Shown here: positions 43,862 to 53,127 of the stretch, piece after piece
How the letters are laid out: every line of letters starts with the position of its first letter
How positions within the stretch are numbered: position 1 is the stretch's first letter
From: Hirschia litorea
GTDB taxonomy: Bacteria; Pseudomonadota; Alphaproteobacteria; Caulobacterales; Hyphomonadaceae
Direction of reading: 5' to 3'
Assembly (NCBI RefSeq): GCF_042665075.1
Contig: NZ_JBHTBR010000009.1
Location: 1 to 64,000 of the forward strand
Length of the DNA: 64,000 nucleotides
Position numbers and translations under genes: made by a program
Notes under the pieces: generated by a model
What the model was told of the DNA's origin: nothing
The model's input: only the letters and a program-made list of their open reading frames with translations
Database searches by the model: none

Positions 43862-44149
43862 CTACGAAGTGGGTCCATCTCCCCTAACGACGTCTTTTGA
43901 GACGACACGCTTCCAGAAATATCTATAAATCCCAAATAAGTTGATACAAAATAATACTGCATTTTGAACCAGCAATGGATTATCGTCATCCAATAAGGCT
44001 GCGGTTATCCAAAAAATGGATGAAAGCGTAAAGATCACAAACCCGATACCGGTCCATCTCGCATTAATATTGGATGCGACGATTATAGCCGCAGCCATGC
44101 CTGTCCCGCTCCCAATCCAACTCACAAGTTCAATCACACTATCATCCAT
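43862..44149 (-). CDS. Small membrane protein, 95 aa
   Basis: The ATG at 44149 (MDDSVIELVSWIGSGTGMAA) is preferred to an in-frame TTG two codons earlier. Three hydrophobic segments are visible (about 9-26, 32-48 and 58-75), ending in a charged tail. The layout resembles small PnuC/SWEET-like or YgjV-type proteins but no family is firm. Confidence 0.6.
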   Translation of the reverse strand: MDDSVIELVSWIGSGTGMAAAIIVASNINARWTGIGFVIFTLSSIFWITAALLDDDNPLLVQNAVLFCINLFGIYRYFWKRVVSKDVVRGDGPTS

Positions 44150-44328
44150 TTCCAAGAGAATTCAGGCATTTTCGTTTAACGAAGCAATCGTCCACACCTT
44201 ATTCAACGCTAAATTTAATCAAGAGAGCACGGAACTTAAAGGGGTGTCCGGCGTAACCTATTTACCAACATTTATAGGCGGTAATGTGCATGCTGAAAAC
44301 TTCCAAGACACGTTTTAAGCTCTCTCCC

Positions 44329-45009
44329 ATGATGTCTCAAACTCAAATTTCGTCTATTTCCGAAGCTGAGATATTGAAACAGTTTTTAGATTTCGTAGAA
44401 TCTGAGCCTTTCCCCTGTGTGGGAGCAAAAGCCGCACTCGCTCAGAAAAGTGTTGTGAGCCGAGTATACCAAGAATTAGGATCAGAAATTTCCGTGAATG
44501 CGCTGCACTTAGATATCATGGAATATATTGACGACTTAAAACTTGATGACCCTCGCGTGCAGTCATTTGTCGCCATATTCAAAGATGATCAGGACATGGA
44601 TGAAATTAGGTTTGAAAACCTGTTGTGGCGCACGTTGAGCCAGCTTTACAAGTTAGACTTACTGCTGGAAATGGAATGGCATCCTTCCGTCTCAAAGCAG
44701 CCAGAAAAGAATGATTTTTCGATGAGCGTCGCTGGCCATCCATTTTTTGTAATTGGTATGCATCCCAAGAGCAGCAGACGCGCACGCCAAGCCCCTTACC
44801 CAACTCTTGTTTTCAATTCACATATTCAGTTCGAAAAATTACGTGCTGATGGACGGTTTGAAGAAATGAAAACTAAAATACGGGAACGAGACAAAGCTTT
44901 AAACGGCTCAATAAACCCCATGCTTGAAGATTATGGCCATGCTTCAGAGGCACGCCAGTACTCAGGCAGGCAAGTTCCGCCAGATTGGAAGTGTCCATTC
45001 CATCCCTAA
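44329..45009 (+). CDS. YqcI/YcgG-family protein (GntA-like haem enzyme family)
   Basis: The start is one of two adjacent ATGs (44329 or 44332); the longer frame from 44284 has no support. FVESEPFPCVGAKAAL is the FPC-GxxA hallmark, followed by FKDDQDMDEIRFENLLWRTL, HPFFVIGMHPKSSRRARQA and PTLVFNSHIQFEKLR. The family includes GntA, a haem-dependent N-hydroxylase of guanidino compounds, so this may be an N-oxygenase; most members are untested. It faces a DUF1989 protein tail to tail 27 bases away. Confidence 0.85.
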   Translation: MMSQTQISSISEAEILKQFLDFVESEPFPCVGAKAALAQKSVVSRVYQELGSEISVNALHLDIMEYIDDLKLDDPRVQSFVAIFKDDQDMDEIRFENLLWRTLSQLYKLDLLLEMEWHPSVSKQPEKNDFSMSVAGHPFFVIGMHPKSSRRARQAPYPTLVFNSHIQFEKLRADGRFEEMKTKIRERDKALNGSINPMLEDYGHASEARQYSGRQVPPDWKCPFHP

Positions 45010-45036
45010 TTCAGAACCAGCTTGCCAAATACCAAT

Positions 45037-45612
45037 TTAAACAACCTCATACCCAATCGGCTTAAACTTGAAATTATTCGATAATCCAGCCGAACACGCG
45101 GTTAAACCAATGATCAAGTCCATCTGCGCAACAAAATGCGTTTGGTCACCAGGTCTACTTAGCGGGGGTAAAACCTTGACTTCGCCGCTCCTACCCACAG
45201 GCACATTCATGAAGACATTAAACGCAGTCGGAATCTGATCAGGTTCAATATCATACTGATGTAAAGCATCTCTCAAATTTCCAAAACAACCTTTGTGAGG
45301 ATAATCATGCCCATACAGTTTTCGAAACATTTCTGCACTACAAGGAGCAAGTAGAAAATCATGACGGCCCACATCGTCTCTACCAATCTCAAGCATAATG
45401 TTGCTGCGATTAGAGTATAGAGCATCTCCGCTGGAGAGGTATATCTTACTTGCGTAATCTATGGTTCGCCCTGAACTCATAAATTCCCGCCTATCATGCT
45501 TTGCGAAAGCAACTAAGTCTCCAACTTGTTCACCATCAATGTCAGTGACAATCAGTGTTTGACCAGCCTTCATTTCAAAAGCTACCCCAGACTGAGGAGG
45601 AATTTCTTTCAT
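45037..45612 (-). CDS. DUF1989 / urea-carboxylase-associated family protein
   Basis: Contains AGQTLIVTDIDGEQVGDLVAF, SGRTIDYASKIYLSSGDALYS and NVFMNVPVGRSGEVKVLPPL, the landmarks of this family, and a Cys-rich LLAPCSAEMFRKLYG and HKGCFGNL region. Related paired proteins form the carboxyguanidine deiminase CgdAB in guanidine breakdown. Here there is only one gene and no urea carboxylase, so the substrate is open. Its proximity to the YqcI/YcgG gene suggests a shared guanidino substrate. Confidence 0.85.
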   Translation of the reverse strand: MKEIPPQSGVAFEMKAGQTLIVTDIDGEQVGDLVAFAKHDRREFMSSGRTIDYASKIYLSSGDALYSNRSNIMLEIGRDDVGRHDFLLAPCSAEMFRKLYGHDYPHKGCFGNLRDALHQYDIEPDQIPTAFNVFMNVPVGRSGEVKVLPPLSRPGDQTHFVAQMDLIIGLTACSAGLSNNFKFKPIGYEVV

Positions 45613-45682
45613 AATATCGTCCTTCTTAAAATCAGAATAATCAACATAAAATGTATTAACTTAAAGCGAGACATCAAATCAC

Positions 45683-46201
45683 ATGCCCCTAAAAAAGCTC
45701 CCACGACAGAAAAGAAAGTATTTGAATAGTGTGATACTATCAATGTGCGCTACATTCAGTTTGTCTGCATGCGGAAACGACTCCCAGGAAGTGGGAGAAT
45801 TTAAGAATGACCTAGCTGGAAATGAAATTAAAATAGAAGCACTACGTGACCCTAAAATACCTGGCGTCGTCTGCCATTTTACACACTTTGATCGTGGTGT
45901 ATGGGATCGTCTTGGCAAAGGAAACTGGTTTGAAGACCCTTCCAATTCATCTATAGATTGTCAGCGTTCAGGCCCGATAAACCTAAATAATGCAAAGCTT
46001 AGCAAAAGTGGCGAAGAAGTCTTCTCTCAAAGACAAAGTCTTTTCTTTAAGAATGTGGCAGTCCGTAGAATTATTGATCTTGATAATCGCGCGATACTCT
46101 ATGTTGTCTATTCAAGAAAGCTTGTAGATGGCTCAGCAAAGATGAGTTTAAGTACGGTGGCTCTTACTGAGGCAGAAGTTGAAGCTGCGGCTCAAAACTA
46201 A
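45683..46201 (+). CDS. creA: CreA-family lipoprotein, 172 aa
   Basis: After a basic N-terminus a hydrophobic run ends in the lipobox LSAC, so it is a lipidated exported protein. The mature part has VGEFKNDLAGNEIKIEALRD, VVCHFTHFDRGVWDRLGKGN and EDPSNSSIDCQRSGPI, which match CreA closely. The cellular role of CreA is poorly defined. It stands alone between the DUF1989 gene and lacI. Confidence 0.9.
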   Translation: MPLKKLPRQKRKYLNSVILSMCATFSLSACGNDSQEVGEFKNDLAGNEIKIEALRDPKIPGVVCHFTHFDRGVWDRLGKGNWFEDPSNSSIDCQRSGPINLNNAKLSKSGEEVFSQRQSLFFKNVAVRRIIDLDNRAILYVVYSRKLVDGSAKMSLSTVALTEAEVEAAAQN

Positions 46202-46264
46202 AAGATACAAACTGAAATCAAGCACTCATAAACACCACTTCTAATAGTGCATACAACAAAATGA

Positions 46265-47314
46265 TTACATCGGTTTCACAGCGGACTCTCTCAAAATAAG
46301 CCTATGTTCTACTGTCAGCACATGGGGCACAGTGTTTGGAGACGATATTTCCTTTATGAGCATTTCAGTCGCAAGCTTAGACATTTCAATTGCCGGCTGA
46401 TCTATGGTCGTCATACGAGGAAATATCAAACTGGCTATAGGAGCATTATCAAATCCGACGACCGAGAGCTCTTCAGGAACTTTTATTCTCATACTACCCG
46501 CAATAGCTATAACCGCTGCTGCCATATCATCATTTCCAGCCATAATTGCAGTTGGCAAAACATCAGAGTTCAAAATGTTTTGCGCAGCTTTCAGTCCTGA
46601 ATCGTAATCAAATAATCCCCATTGCAAATGTTGAGGGTTTACCCGCAACCCTACTTTATCAAGCGTATCTTTAAATCCAGAATATCTAATTTCACTGACC
46701 ATATGATCAGGATGCCCATGAATATAACCAATGCTTTCATGCCCTAAATCGATTAGGTGTTTAACAAGATCAACTGAAGCCTGATAATCATCTATTTTTA
46801 CGCCCGACGAGCGGTCTAATTCCTTTTGCGGACAAACTCTTACATATGGAATATTTTTACTATCTAGCGCATCTAGAATCTTTAAATTATCGCACAAACC
46901 AGGCGAGAGAACAACGCCAGCTAAATCTGGATACTTAAGAATATCCTCAAACGCACATTCTGGTGACCCAAAGTCATCGACAATTAGGAAATACCCCTGT
47001 TTATTACATTCTCGCATCGCTCCAATCTGTAAATCAGCATTGAACCCGCTCAAATGTTGTTGAGGATTATCGCATATTAACGCAATAAGAGTTTTTTCAC
47101 TATTTCTAAGTTTTCGAGCAGCAAGATTGGGGCGATAGTGAAGTCTAGATATAACTTCACGAACTTTTTTTTGAGTCTTTTCGCTAACTCTAGCTTCATG
47201 GTTTAGAACTCTAGAGACAGTTTTGATGGAAACACCAGCTTCCCTCGCGACATCAACAATGGTTGATCGACGCCCAGATACGTCAATAGATTCTGTAACT
47301 CCCCGTCTGCTCAT
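46265..47314 (-). CDS. LacI-family transcriptional repressor, 349 aa
   Basis: The helix-turn-helix at residues about 16-60 reads IVDVAREAGVSIKTVSRVLN, followed by the hinge helix region RPNLAARKLRNSEK. A periplasmic-binding-like sensor domain follows (HESIGYIHGHPDHM and TAIMAGNDDMAAAVIAIA). It lies directly after the halogenase operon on the same strand. By position it should regulate the halogenase operon and the TBDR and GH genes further on, with a sugar as inducer. Confidence 0.92.
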   Translation of the reverse strand: MSRRGVTESIDVSGRRSTIVDVAREAGVSIKTVSRVLNHEARVSEKTQKKVREVISRLHYRPNLAARKLRNSEKTLIALICDNPQQHLSGFNADLQIGAMRECNKQGYFLIVDDFGSPECAFEDILKYPDLAGVVLSPGLCDNLKILDALDSKNIPYVRVCPQKELDRSSGVKIDDYQASVDLVKHLIDLGHESIGYIHGHPDHMVSEIRYSGFKDTLDKVGLRVNPQHLQWGLFDYDSGLKAAQNILNSDVLPTAIMAGNDDMAAAVIAIAGSMRIKVPEELSVVGFDNAPIASLIFPRMTTIDQPAIEMSKLATEMLIKEISSPNTVPHVLTVEHRLILRESAVKPM

Positions 47315-47339
47315 GCTACATTTACCAATTTATTCATAC

Positions 47340-47375
47340 CGATTCTCAATATAGAATCGACACTGTACACAGTGT
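47340..47375. promoter_or_regulatory. Two abutting palindromes upstream of lacI
   Basis: CGATTCT/AGAATCG (47340-47346 and 47353-47359, 6-base spacer) lies directly beside ACACTGT/ACAGTGT (47360-47366 and 47369-47375, 2-base spacer). They sit 26-61 bases before the lacI start and after the last halogenase stop. They could be autoregulatory operators or a terminator region. Neither has the central CG usual in LacI operators. Confidence 0.45.
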
Positions 47376-47432
47376 TTATATATTTGATAACTGCAGCTTA
47401 TACGCTTTCTAGCTTAACGACTCTAAACTTGT

Positions 47433-48926
47433 TTATTGTAAACTATCGATATGCATAGGCATAGCTGACGCTGCTCTAGCAATTAAATTGCGCATCGCGT
47501 CCAACCTTTTCTGCACATCTTCTACAGGGAAACGCAAGGTTAAAGGATCATAACTCTTAGGCACAATGCCCTGTCCATGCAAAACCGCTAGCCAACTTGA
47601 AGGCGTAAATAGACCTGCTTCATATTGCATGATGCGCCCTGCATCCTCATAAAGCGCCATCTTTTCTTTTAGAGAATAAGGCAGTTTAAGACCCCTTATA
47701 TGTTTCCAGAATAATGAATCATTCCTTTTTGAAGCAACATAGTGAAGGATCAAAAAATCTCTAATATGCTCATATTCTTGAATTGTACGTCGATTGTATA
47801 AAGACTTTGTCGTTTCTGAAAAACGTTTATCTGGCATTAGGGTCATCAACCGAGCTAAACCCGTCTGAATTAAACTAATCGATGTAGATTCTAGCGGCTC
47901 CATAAAACCTGCTGCCAACCCTAACGCAACAACATTTTTATTCCAAAACTTTCTCCTATGCCCAGTCTTAAAACACAATTGTTTGGGTTCCGCCAAAGGA
48001 CGGCTATCAAGACCAGACAACAGTTTTTCTAATGCCTTATCATCACTTAAAAAATGACTAGAATAAACGCAACCATTCCCATTTCTATGTTGAAGCGGTA
48101 TTCTCCACTGCCATCCCGCCTCATGAGCGATCGCCTTTGTATAAGGAATAGGGTCTTCGACTTTTTCACTCGCAACCGCGAATGCCCTATCCATAGGAAG
48201 CCATTCACTCCAATAATTATATCCTGTCTTTAGAGCACCTTCGATAAGCAATCCCCGAAACCCAGAACAATCAACAAATAACTCACCGTCAATCTTACGC
48301 TGAGCATCTAAAATAACTGATTTTACATTCCCTGATTCTGGATCAAGTTGGACATCTTTAACAATACCCTCATAGCGAATAACGCCTTTACGCTCGGCAA
48401 ATTGCCTCAAATATAATGCATATAATCCGGCATCAAAATGATACGCATAATGAATACCAGCATAAACAGATTTAGGATTGCGGTATTCTGGGTGCTTAAA
48501 ACGTCTCAACTGGCAAGCCTTTACCATCAATGAAAAGTCGAAAAGACTGTATTGATAATTGGCTCGCTGCCTTTGAGACAACCAAAATTGATGCATTGGA
48601 ATGCCTTCAATATCAGTTCCAAAATCACCAAAAGGATGAATATACTTTTGTCCCACACCTCCCCAATTAGAAAATTCAATTCCTAATTTAAACGTCGCCT
48701 TAGTGGCGCGCATGAATTCCCGCTCTCCAATCCCCAAAAGCTCATTAAATTTCAAAATAGGGGGAATAGTTGCCTCCCCAACCCCAACAGTCCCAATATT
48801 CTCGGACTCAATTAACGAAATAGAAATTCGATCTGCATCCAACACATGCGCTAAGGACGCCGCTGCCATCCAGCCAGCCGTTCCCCCACCTACAATTACG
48901 ATTTTAGTAATTGCAGAGTCGGTCAT
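47433..48926 (-). CDS. Tryptophan-halogenase-family flavoprotein, copy 3 (497 aa)
   Basis: The FAD dinucleotide site is IVGGGTAGWMAAASL (residues about 10-24). The catalytic-Lys segment is ATKATFKLGIEFSNWG, and the family motif WQWRIPLQHRNGNG is present. GFMEPLESTSISLIQTG carries the region of the catalytic acid. Last intact gene of the operon; its ATG overlaps the previous stop by 4 bases. Such proteins occur beside TBDR genes in Caulobacter-like bacteria and halogenation has been shown for few. Substrate unknown. It may act on an indole, phenol or a glycan-linked aromatic. Confidence 0.92.
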   Translation of the reverse strand: MTDSAITKIVIVGGGTAGWMAAASLAHVLDADRISISLIESENIGTVGVGEATIPPILKFNELLGIGEREFMRATKATFKLGIEFSNWGGVGQKYIHPFGDFGTDIEGIPMHQFWLSQRQRANYQYSLFDFSLMVKACQLRRFKHPEYRNPKSVYAGIHYAYHFDAGLYALYLRQFAERKGVIRYEGIVKDVQLDPESGNVKSVILDAQRKIDGELFVDCSGFRGLLIEGALKTGYNYWSEWLPMDRAFAVASEKVEDPIPYTKAIAHEAGWQWRIPLQHRNGNGCVYSSHFLSDDKALEKLLSGLDSRPLAEPKQLCFKTGHRRKFWNKNVVALGLAAGFMEPLESTSISLIQTGLARLMTLMPDKRFSETTKSLYNRRTIQEYEHIRDFLILHYVASKRNDSLFWKHIRGLKLPYSLKEKMALYEDAGRIMQYEAGLFTPSSWLAVLHGQGIVPKSYDPLTLRFPVEDVQKRLDAMRNLIARAASAMPMHIDSLQ

Positions 48927-50455
48927 TGAACTTTCCTCAAAGATGTATCGCTACTTTTACAATATCGATCAATGAACTGTTGATGCGTGGGCATGGCCGC
49001 AGTCGTTCTATCAAAAAGCTCTCTCATATTTTTCATGCTTTGTTGCAAATTATAATCACTCAAAATGTCTGCAATAGGATTATAACGCCTTGGGCCTATA
49101 CCTTGGCCTTCCATCACGGCCAGCCAACTCACGACTGAAAACAGCTCATCATCATAGCGAAAGAACCGCCCCCTATCCCGCATCAATGCCATTTTACGTT
49201 TCAACGAAGAAGGTATGTCCATCACCTGCATCTGCTTCCAGAAAGGAGAGTTAGATCTTCCTGTGGCCACATAATGTAAGATAATAAAATCTCGAATATG
49301 ATGGCAACTTACCGACAATAATCGATTGTATTCATCTCTGTCCGTATGATTAAAATCTCGATCAGGAAACAATGCTATCAGTTTTGATATACCAGACTGG
49401 ATCAAATGTATTGACGTTGACTCCAACGGTTCCAAAAACCCCGAAGACAGGCCCAAAGAGACGCAGTTCGCTTCCCAGAATTTTTCTCTAATACCTGTCT
49501 TAAAACGAAGATGATTTGGCTCAGCGAGAGGTGCGCCAATTAATTCATCTTGTAAAATTTCAATTGCTGTTTCAGCAGACATATACTTGCTACAATAGAC
49601 ATGGCCATTACCGACACGATTTTGCAATGGTATCCTCCACGTCCATCCAGCACTTTGAGCTTTCGATATCGTATAAGGCTTAGGTTCCTCAGAGGACTTA
49701 CTAGGAATTGCAACAGCCCTGTCCACCGGCAACCAATTACTCCAGTCCTCGTATCCAACACCCAATGCACCATTTATCAACAATGCTCGAAACCCCGTGC
49801 AATCAATAAAAAGATCAGCGGCAAATTCGTCTCCAGATTCAAGCTTTACTGATTCCAAAAAACCATTCTCAGCACATTTTCTAACCTCACAAACTTTGCC
49901 TTCTATGCGTCGGACACCTCTTGATTGAGCATATTTTGATAAGAAAAGCGCATACTTGCTCGCATCGAAATGAAACGCATATCCCATTTTAGACAATACA
50001 GAACCAATAGAAGTAGCATCTGGCCTAATAAACTTGCCGGCATAGGCCGCTTTAGCATTGAGTGAATATTCATTCAAACTGTGATGCTCACCATTAACTT
50101 TCAATCGCGTCCAAAATTGGTGAAAATCAACCCCCTCCATATCATATCCATATTCACCAAAAGGGTGAAAATACGATTCACCGACATTTCCCCAATCTTG
50201 AAATTCGATCCCAAGCTTAAACGTGGCACTAGTCGCTCTGATAAACTCATCCTCATCAATGCCCAGCATTCTATTGAAAACAGCAATTTGCGGAATAGTC
50301 GCTTCACCCACGCCAACCGTGCCAATTGCATCCGATTCGATTAAAGTGATCTCAGTTCTACCCCGCGGCAAATAACGGCTTAACGCCGCTGCAGCCATCC
50401 AACCTGCCGTTCCGCCCCCCACAACAAGAACCTTGCGAATATGTCTGTCATCCAT
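48923..50455 (-). CDS. Tryptophan-halogenase-family flavoprotein, copy 2 (510 aa)
   Basis: The FAD site is VLVVGGGTAGWMAAAAL. The Lys segment is ATSATFKLGIEFQDWG, the motif is WTWRIPLQNRVGNG, and GFLEPLESTSIHLIQSG is near residue 345. The start at 50455 (MDDRHIRKVL) overlaps the preceding stop by 8 bases; a GTG at 50470 is also possible. It keeps all the family landmarks, unlike its upstream neighbour at 50448-51458. Confidence 0.9.
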   Translation of the reverse strand: MDDRHIRKVLVVGGGTAGWMAAAALSRYLPRGRTEITLIESDAIGTVGVGEATIPQIAVFNRMLGIDEDEFIRATSATFKLGIEFQDWGNVGESYFHPFGEYGYDMEGVDFHQFWTRLKVNGEHHSLNEYSLNAKAAYAGKFIRPDATSIGSVLSKMGYAFHFDASKYALFLSKYAQSRGVRRIEGKVCEVRKCAENGFLESVKLESGDEFAADLFIDCTGFRALLINGALGVGYEDWSNWLPVDRAVAIPSKSSEEPKPYTISKAQSAGWTWRIPLQNRVGNGHVYCSKYMSAETAIEILQDELIGAPLAEPNHLRFKTGIREKFWEANCVSLGLSSGFLEPLESTSIHLIQSGISKLIALFPDRDFNHTDRDEYNRLLSVSCHHIRDFIILHYVATGRSNSPFWKQMQVMDIPSSLKRKMALMRDRGRFFRYDDELFSVVSWLAVMEGQGIGPRRYNPIADILSDYNLQQSMKNMRELFDRTTAAMPTHQQFIDRYCKSSDTSLRKVQ

Positions 50456-51458
50456 TTTCATGACCTTCACTTAGTACCAAGTTGTCCAGGTGGTCAGAAA
50501 TGTGGCTTGGCTGTAATGAGTCTACGAGACGTGAATAATGCTGAGGAATGCCAACACACTGATGCATAATGGCTGTCCACTCATGAGGCGCAAAAAAATC
50601 ATCTTCATAGGGAGGTATCCGCCCTATATCCAACCAAACATTGATCCTTTCTTTCACTCGATTAGATAGGGAGACAGACTCTAAATCATCCGCCAATATA
50701 GTTTGCATATCTTCAAAGCTTGCCAGCACGGAATTCAGCTTTCGATCCAATTCTTGTTGCCCTGCCCTATTCAAATCAACATGTGGGAAATTTTGAATTA
50801 GTGTTAGTAAATCTTGATGTAAAACCATGAGATCAAATTCAAATAGATTTACGCCTGATAATTTGCTTCTTCCAATCTGCACAGAAATGCACGCTTCATC
50901 CTTTGATGCTTCATGGTTTGCTGTATCCACAACAAGTTCATAATCAGAAAGCGATACAGACTCTGCATCTGAAAAAAATTTACCTATTCCTGCGAGTTTG
51001 CTAACCTTTAGAAGCAATTTTTCATATCGGATGGGATCAATTCTCCAAAAACCTTGGCTCTGATGCAAGGATGAAAAAGACGGATTATAATGGCATAATT
51101 CAATTGCTTGCCCACCTAACCACTCTTTCAACCAAATTTGATAAAAAGAGACCCCCTGAAGCGAAGCACCATATGGGGAAAAAGGAAATCGCACACCCCT
51201 CTTTAAACCGATCTCTCCAAACGGAGATTGATCTTCGGAAACGGCCGCAATATGTTGTCTTTCTATTCCTAAACTGCGGTGCAAATGATCCATGTCTGAT
51301 CTTAAAAAAAGAGGACCTGTCTCTGAACGAGCTTGTGCCGACTGCAAATGAATTTGACTTGGGTCATGGACAACAAATCGTGCAAGTATGCACGCAACCA
51401 ATATTGGCGCATACCCCTCTCCCCTTACCAACACCGACCGCACTACCCCAGCTTTCAA
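50448..51458 (-). CDS. Degenerate tryptophan-halogenase-like protein, 336 aa
   Basis: The start is taken as a TTG at 51458 that overlaps the previous stop (TTGA) and follows GGGAGGTTAAA; an ATG at 51503 would overlap by 49 bases. The frame aligns with its neighbours at PFGEIGLKRGVRFPFSPYG then GVSFYQIWL, and at the end EWTAIMHQCVGIPQHYSRL. The FAD site is ruined (VRGEGYAPILVA instead of GGGTAGWM), and the catalytic Lys segment, the WxWRIP motif and the PLESTS region are absent. It is about 150 residues shorter. The frame is intact with no stop, so it may serve a non-catalytic, partner-like role. Confidence 0.8.
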   Translation of the reverse strand: MKAGVVRSVLVRGEGYAPILVACILARFVVHDPSQIHLQSAQARSETGPLFLRSDMDHLHRSLGIERQHIAAVSEDQSPFGEIGLKRGVRFPFSPYGASLQGVSFYQIWLKEWLGGQAIELCHYNPSFSSLHQSQGFWRIDPIRYEKLLLKVSKLAGIGKFFSDAESVSLSDYELVVDTANHEASKDEACISVQIGRSKLSGVNLFEFDLMVLHQDLLTLIQNFPHVDLNRAGQQELDRKLNSVLASFEDMQTILADDLESVSLSNRVKERINVWLDIGRIPPYEDDFFAPHEWTAIMHQCVGIPQHYSRLVDSLQPSHISDHLDNLVLSEGHENG

Positions 51459-52966
51459 TTTAACCTCCCTGTAGAAAAGCTTTCTATATATTGTTTTAGC
51501 CATCGATCATGAGACATCATATTATTTGCTGCGATTTCTATGTGACGTCGCAACTTGTTCAAATTAGTTTCAATCTCATGGGAGGGAAACAAATCTACAC
51601 GGCTATCATAATTACAGGGTATAATGCCTTGTCCATAATACACAGCTACCCAACTGGGTTCTAAAAACAAACCGTACTTATAAGATTCGACATACCCTCG
51701 TTCTCGAAACAACTCTATTTTTTCACTGAGGGAATGAGGTATTTTAAGGTTTTTCATATGTTTCCAAAAGGATGAATCTTCTCGCTCTGTCGCGTAATAA
51801 TGTAAGATTAGAAAATCTCGAATTCTCTCAAATTCCATATCCATCATACGATTATATTCATTCGCTCGAATAGGACTCTCCACATCTTCAGGAAACAATT
51901 CGAGAAAGTACGTAATTCCTTGTTGAATCAGATAGATACTTGTCGACTCCAAAGGCTCAAGAAAGCCTCCAGATAACCCGATAGACACACAATTCCGGTT
52001 CCAAAATTTTTCCCGTCTACCTGTTTCAAACCTCAAGACACGAAGGTCAGCTAACATGTCTCCCTCTAAGGATGATGCAAATTGCTCTTCGACCTCAACA
52101 TCTTTTGCAAACTGACTGGAATAAACATAACCATTCCCTGTACGCGTTTGTAAGGGGATACGCCACTGCCAACCGAACTCTTTGGCTGTTGCTCGCGTAT
52201 AAGGCAATAATGGTCCTGCGTGCTCACAGGGAGCTACTACAGCACGGTTGCAAGGCAACCATTCAGCCCAACTCTGCCATTTTGTACCTAGCGCTTTATC
52301 CACCAATAAGCCCGAGAACCCAGAACAATCCACAAAGAAATCTGCCTCAAGACAACGCCCATCCTCGGTCGACACAGACGCAATATTTCCATCTGCATGC
52401 TTTTTAACATCTATGATTTTCCCCTCTACTCTTTTTACACCCAATTTCTCGGACTTCTTACGCAAAAAAGGAGCAAATTTTGTCGCATCGAACTGATAGG
52501 CAAATTGATAGGTAGAGTTTACAGATGATAGATTCTTTGAGGGCGGATAAAATTTTCCTTTCTTCGCGGCAACAACTGGCAGAGAATAATCACATATAGG
52601 ACTCATCTCTTTGAATTTATTATAGAAATGATGAAATGCGATCCCATCGTTTGGCAATCCATATTCACCAAACGGGTGAATATAACGATCTCCCTTACAG
52701 CCCCAATCAACAAATTCGATACCCAATTTAATCGTCGCATCCGTAGCGGCTACAAACTCTCTTTCATCAATACCTAATGATTGAATAAAGTATCTGATAT
52801 GCGGAAGTGTAGCTTCACCGACCCCAACAATTCCAACCTCTCGGGATTCAATCAATGTGATCTGTACATTGTCTTGTTTCAGCACGCTTGCAATAGCAAT
52901 CGCCGTCATCCACCCAGCGGTTCCTCCCCCTACAATAAGGATAGTTTTCACTTTACTATTGGACAC
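51455..52966 (-). CDS. Tryptophan-halogenase-family flavoprotein, copy 1 (503 aa)
   Basis: First gene of the halogenase operon. The FAD site is ILIVGGGTAGWMTAIAI. The Lys segment is ATDATIKLGIEFVDWG, the motif is WQWRIPLQTRTGNG, and GFLEPLESTSIYLIQQG follows. The ATG at 52966 begins MSNSKVKTILIVGG. It follows the TBDR gene and its terminator, so it probably has its own promoter in the 160-base gap. FAD must be reduced by a separate reductase, which is not in the window. Confidence 0.92.
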   Translation of the reverse strand: MSNSKVKTILIVGGGTAGWMTAIAIASVLKQDNVQITLIESREVGIVGVGEATLPHIRYFIQSLGIDEREFVAATDATIKLGIEFVDWGCKGDRYIHPFGEYGLPNDGIAFHHFYNKFKEMSPICDYSLPVVAAKKGKFYPPSKNLSSVNSTYQFAYQFDATKFAPFLRKKSEKLGVKRVEGKIIDVKKHADGNIASVSTEDGRCLEADFFVDCSGFSGLLVDKALGTKWQSWAEWLPCNRAVVAPCEHAGPLLPYTRATAKEFGWQWRIPLQTRTGNGYVYSSQFAKDVEVEEQFASSLEGDMLADLRVLRFETGRREKFWNRNCVSIGLSGGFLEPLESTSIYLIQQGITYFLELFPEDVESPIRANEYNRMMDMEFERIRDFLILHYYATEREDSSFWKHMKNLKIPHSLSEKIELFRERGYVESYKYGLFLEPSWVAVYYGQGIIPCNYDSRVDLFPSHEIETNLNKLRRHIEIAANNMMSHDRWLKQYIESFSTGRLN

Positions 52967-53072
52967 TTAGTCATCCCCTTTAAGGCGGTATACCAAAGCA
53001 TAGCATTATCAATTTTTACACAATGCCATTTTTTGAATGCACATATTGATAGCCGTCTCTCAAACGACTTAA

Positions 53073-53113
53073 CAAAAAAGAATGGACCGAAGCGGGAGGA
53101 TCTTCGGTCCATT
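53073..53113 (-). terminator. Rho-independent terminator after the TBDR gene
   Basis: AATGGACCGAAG (53081-53092) pairs with CTTCGGTCCATT (53102-53113). On the minus strand a run of U (53073-53079) follows. It separates the TBDR transcript from the halogenase operon. Confidence 0.9.
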
Positions 53114-53127
53114 TTAAAGGTTCTCGC

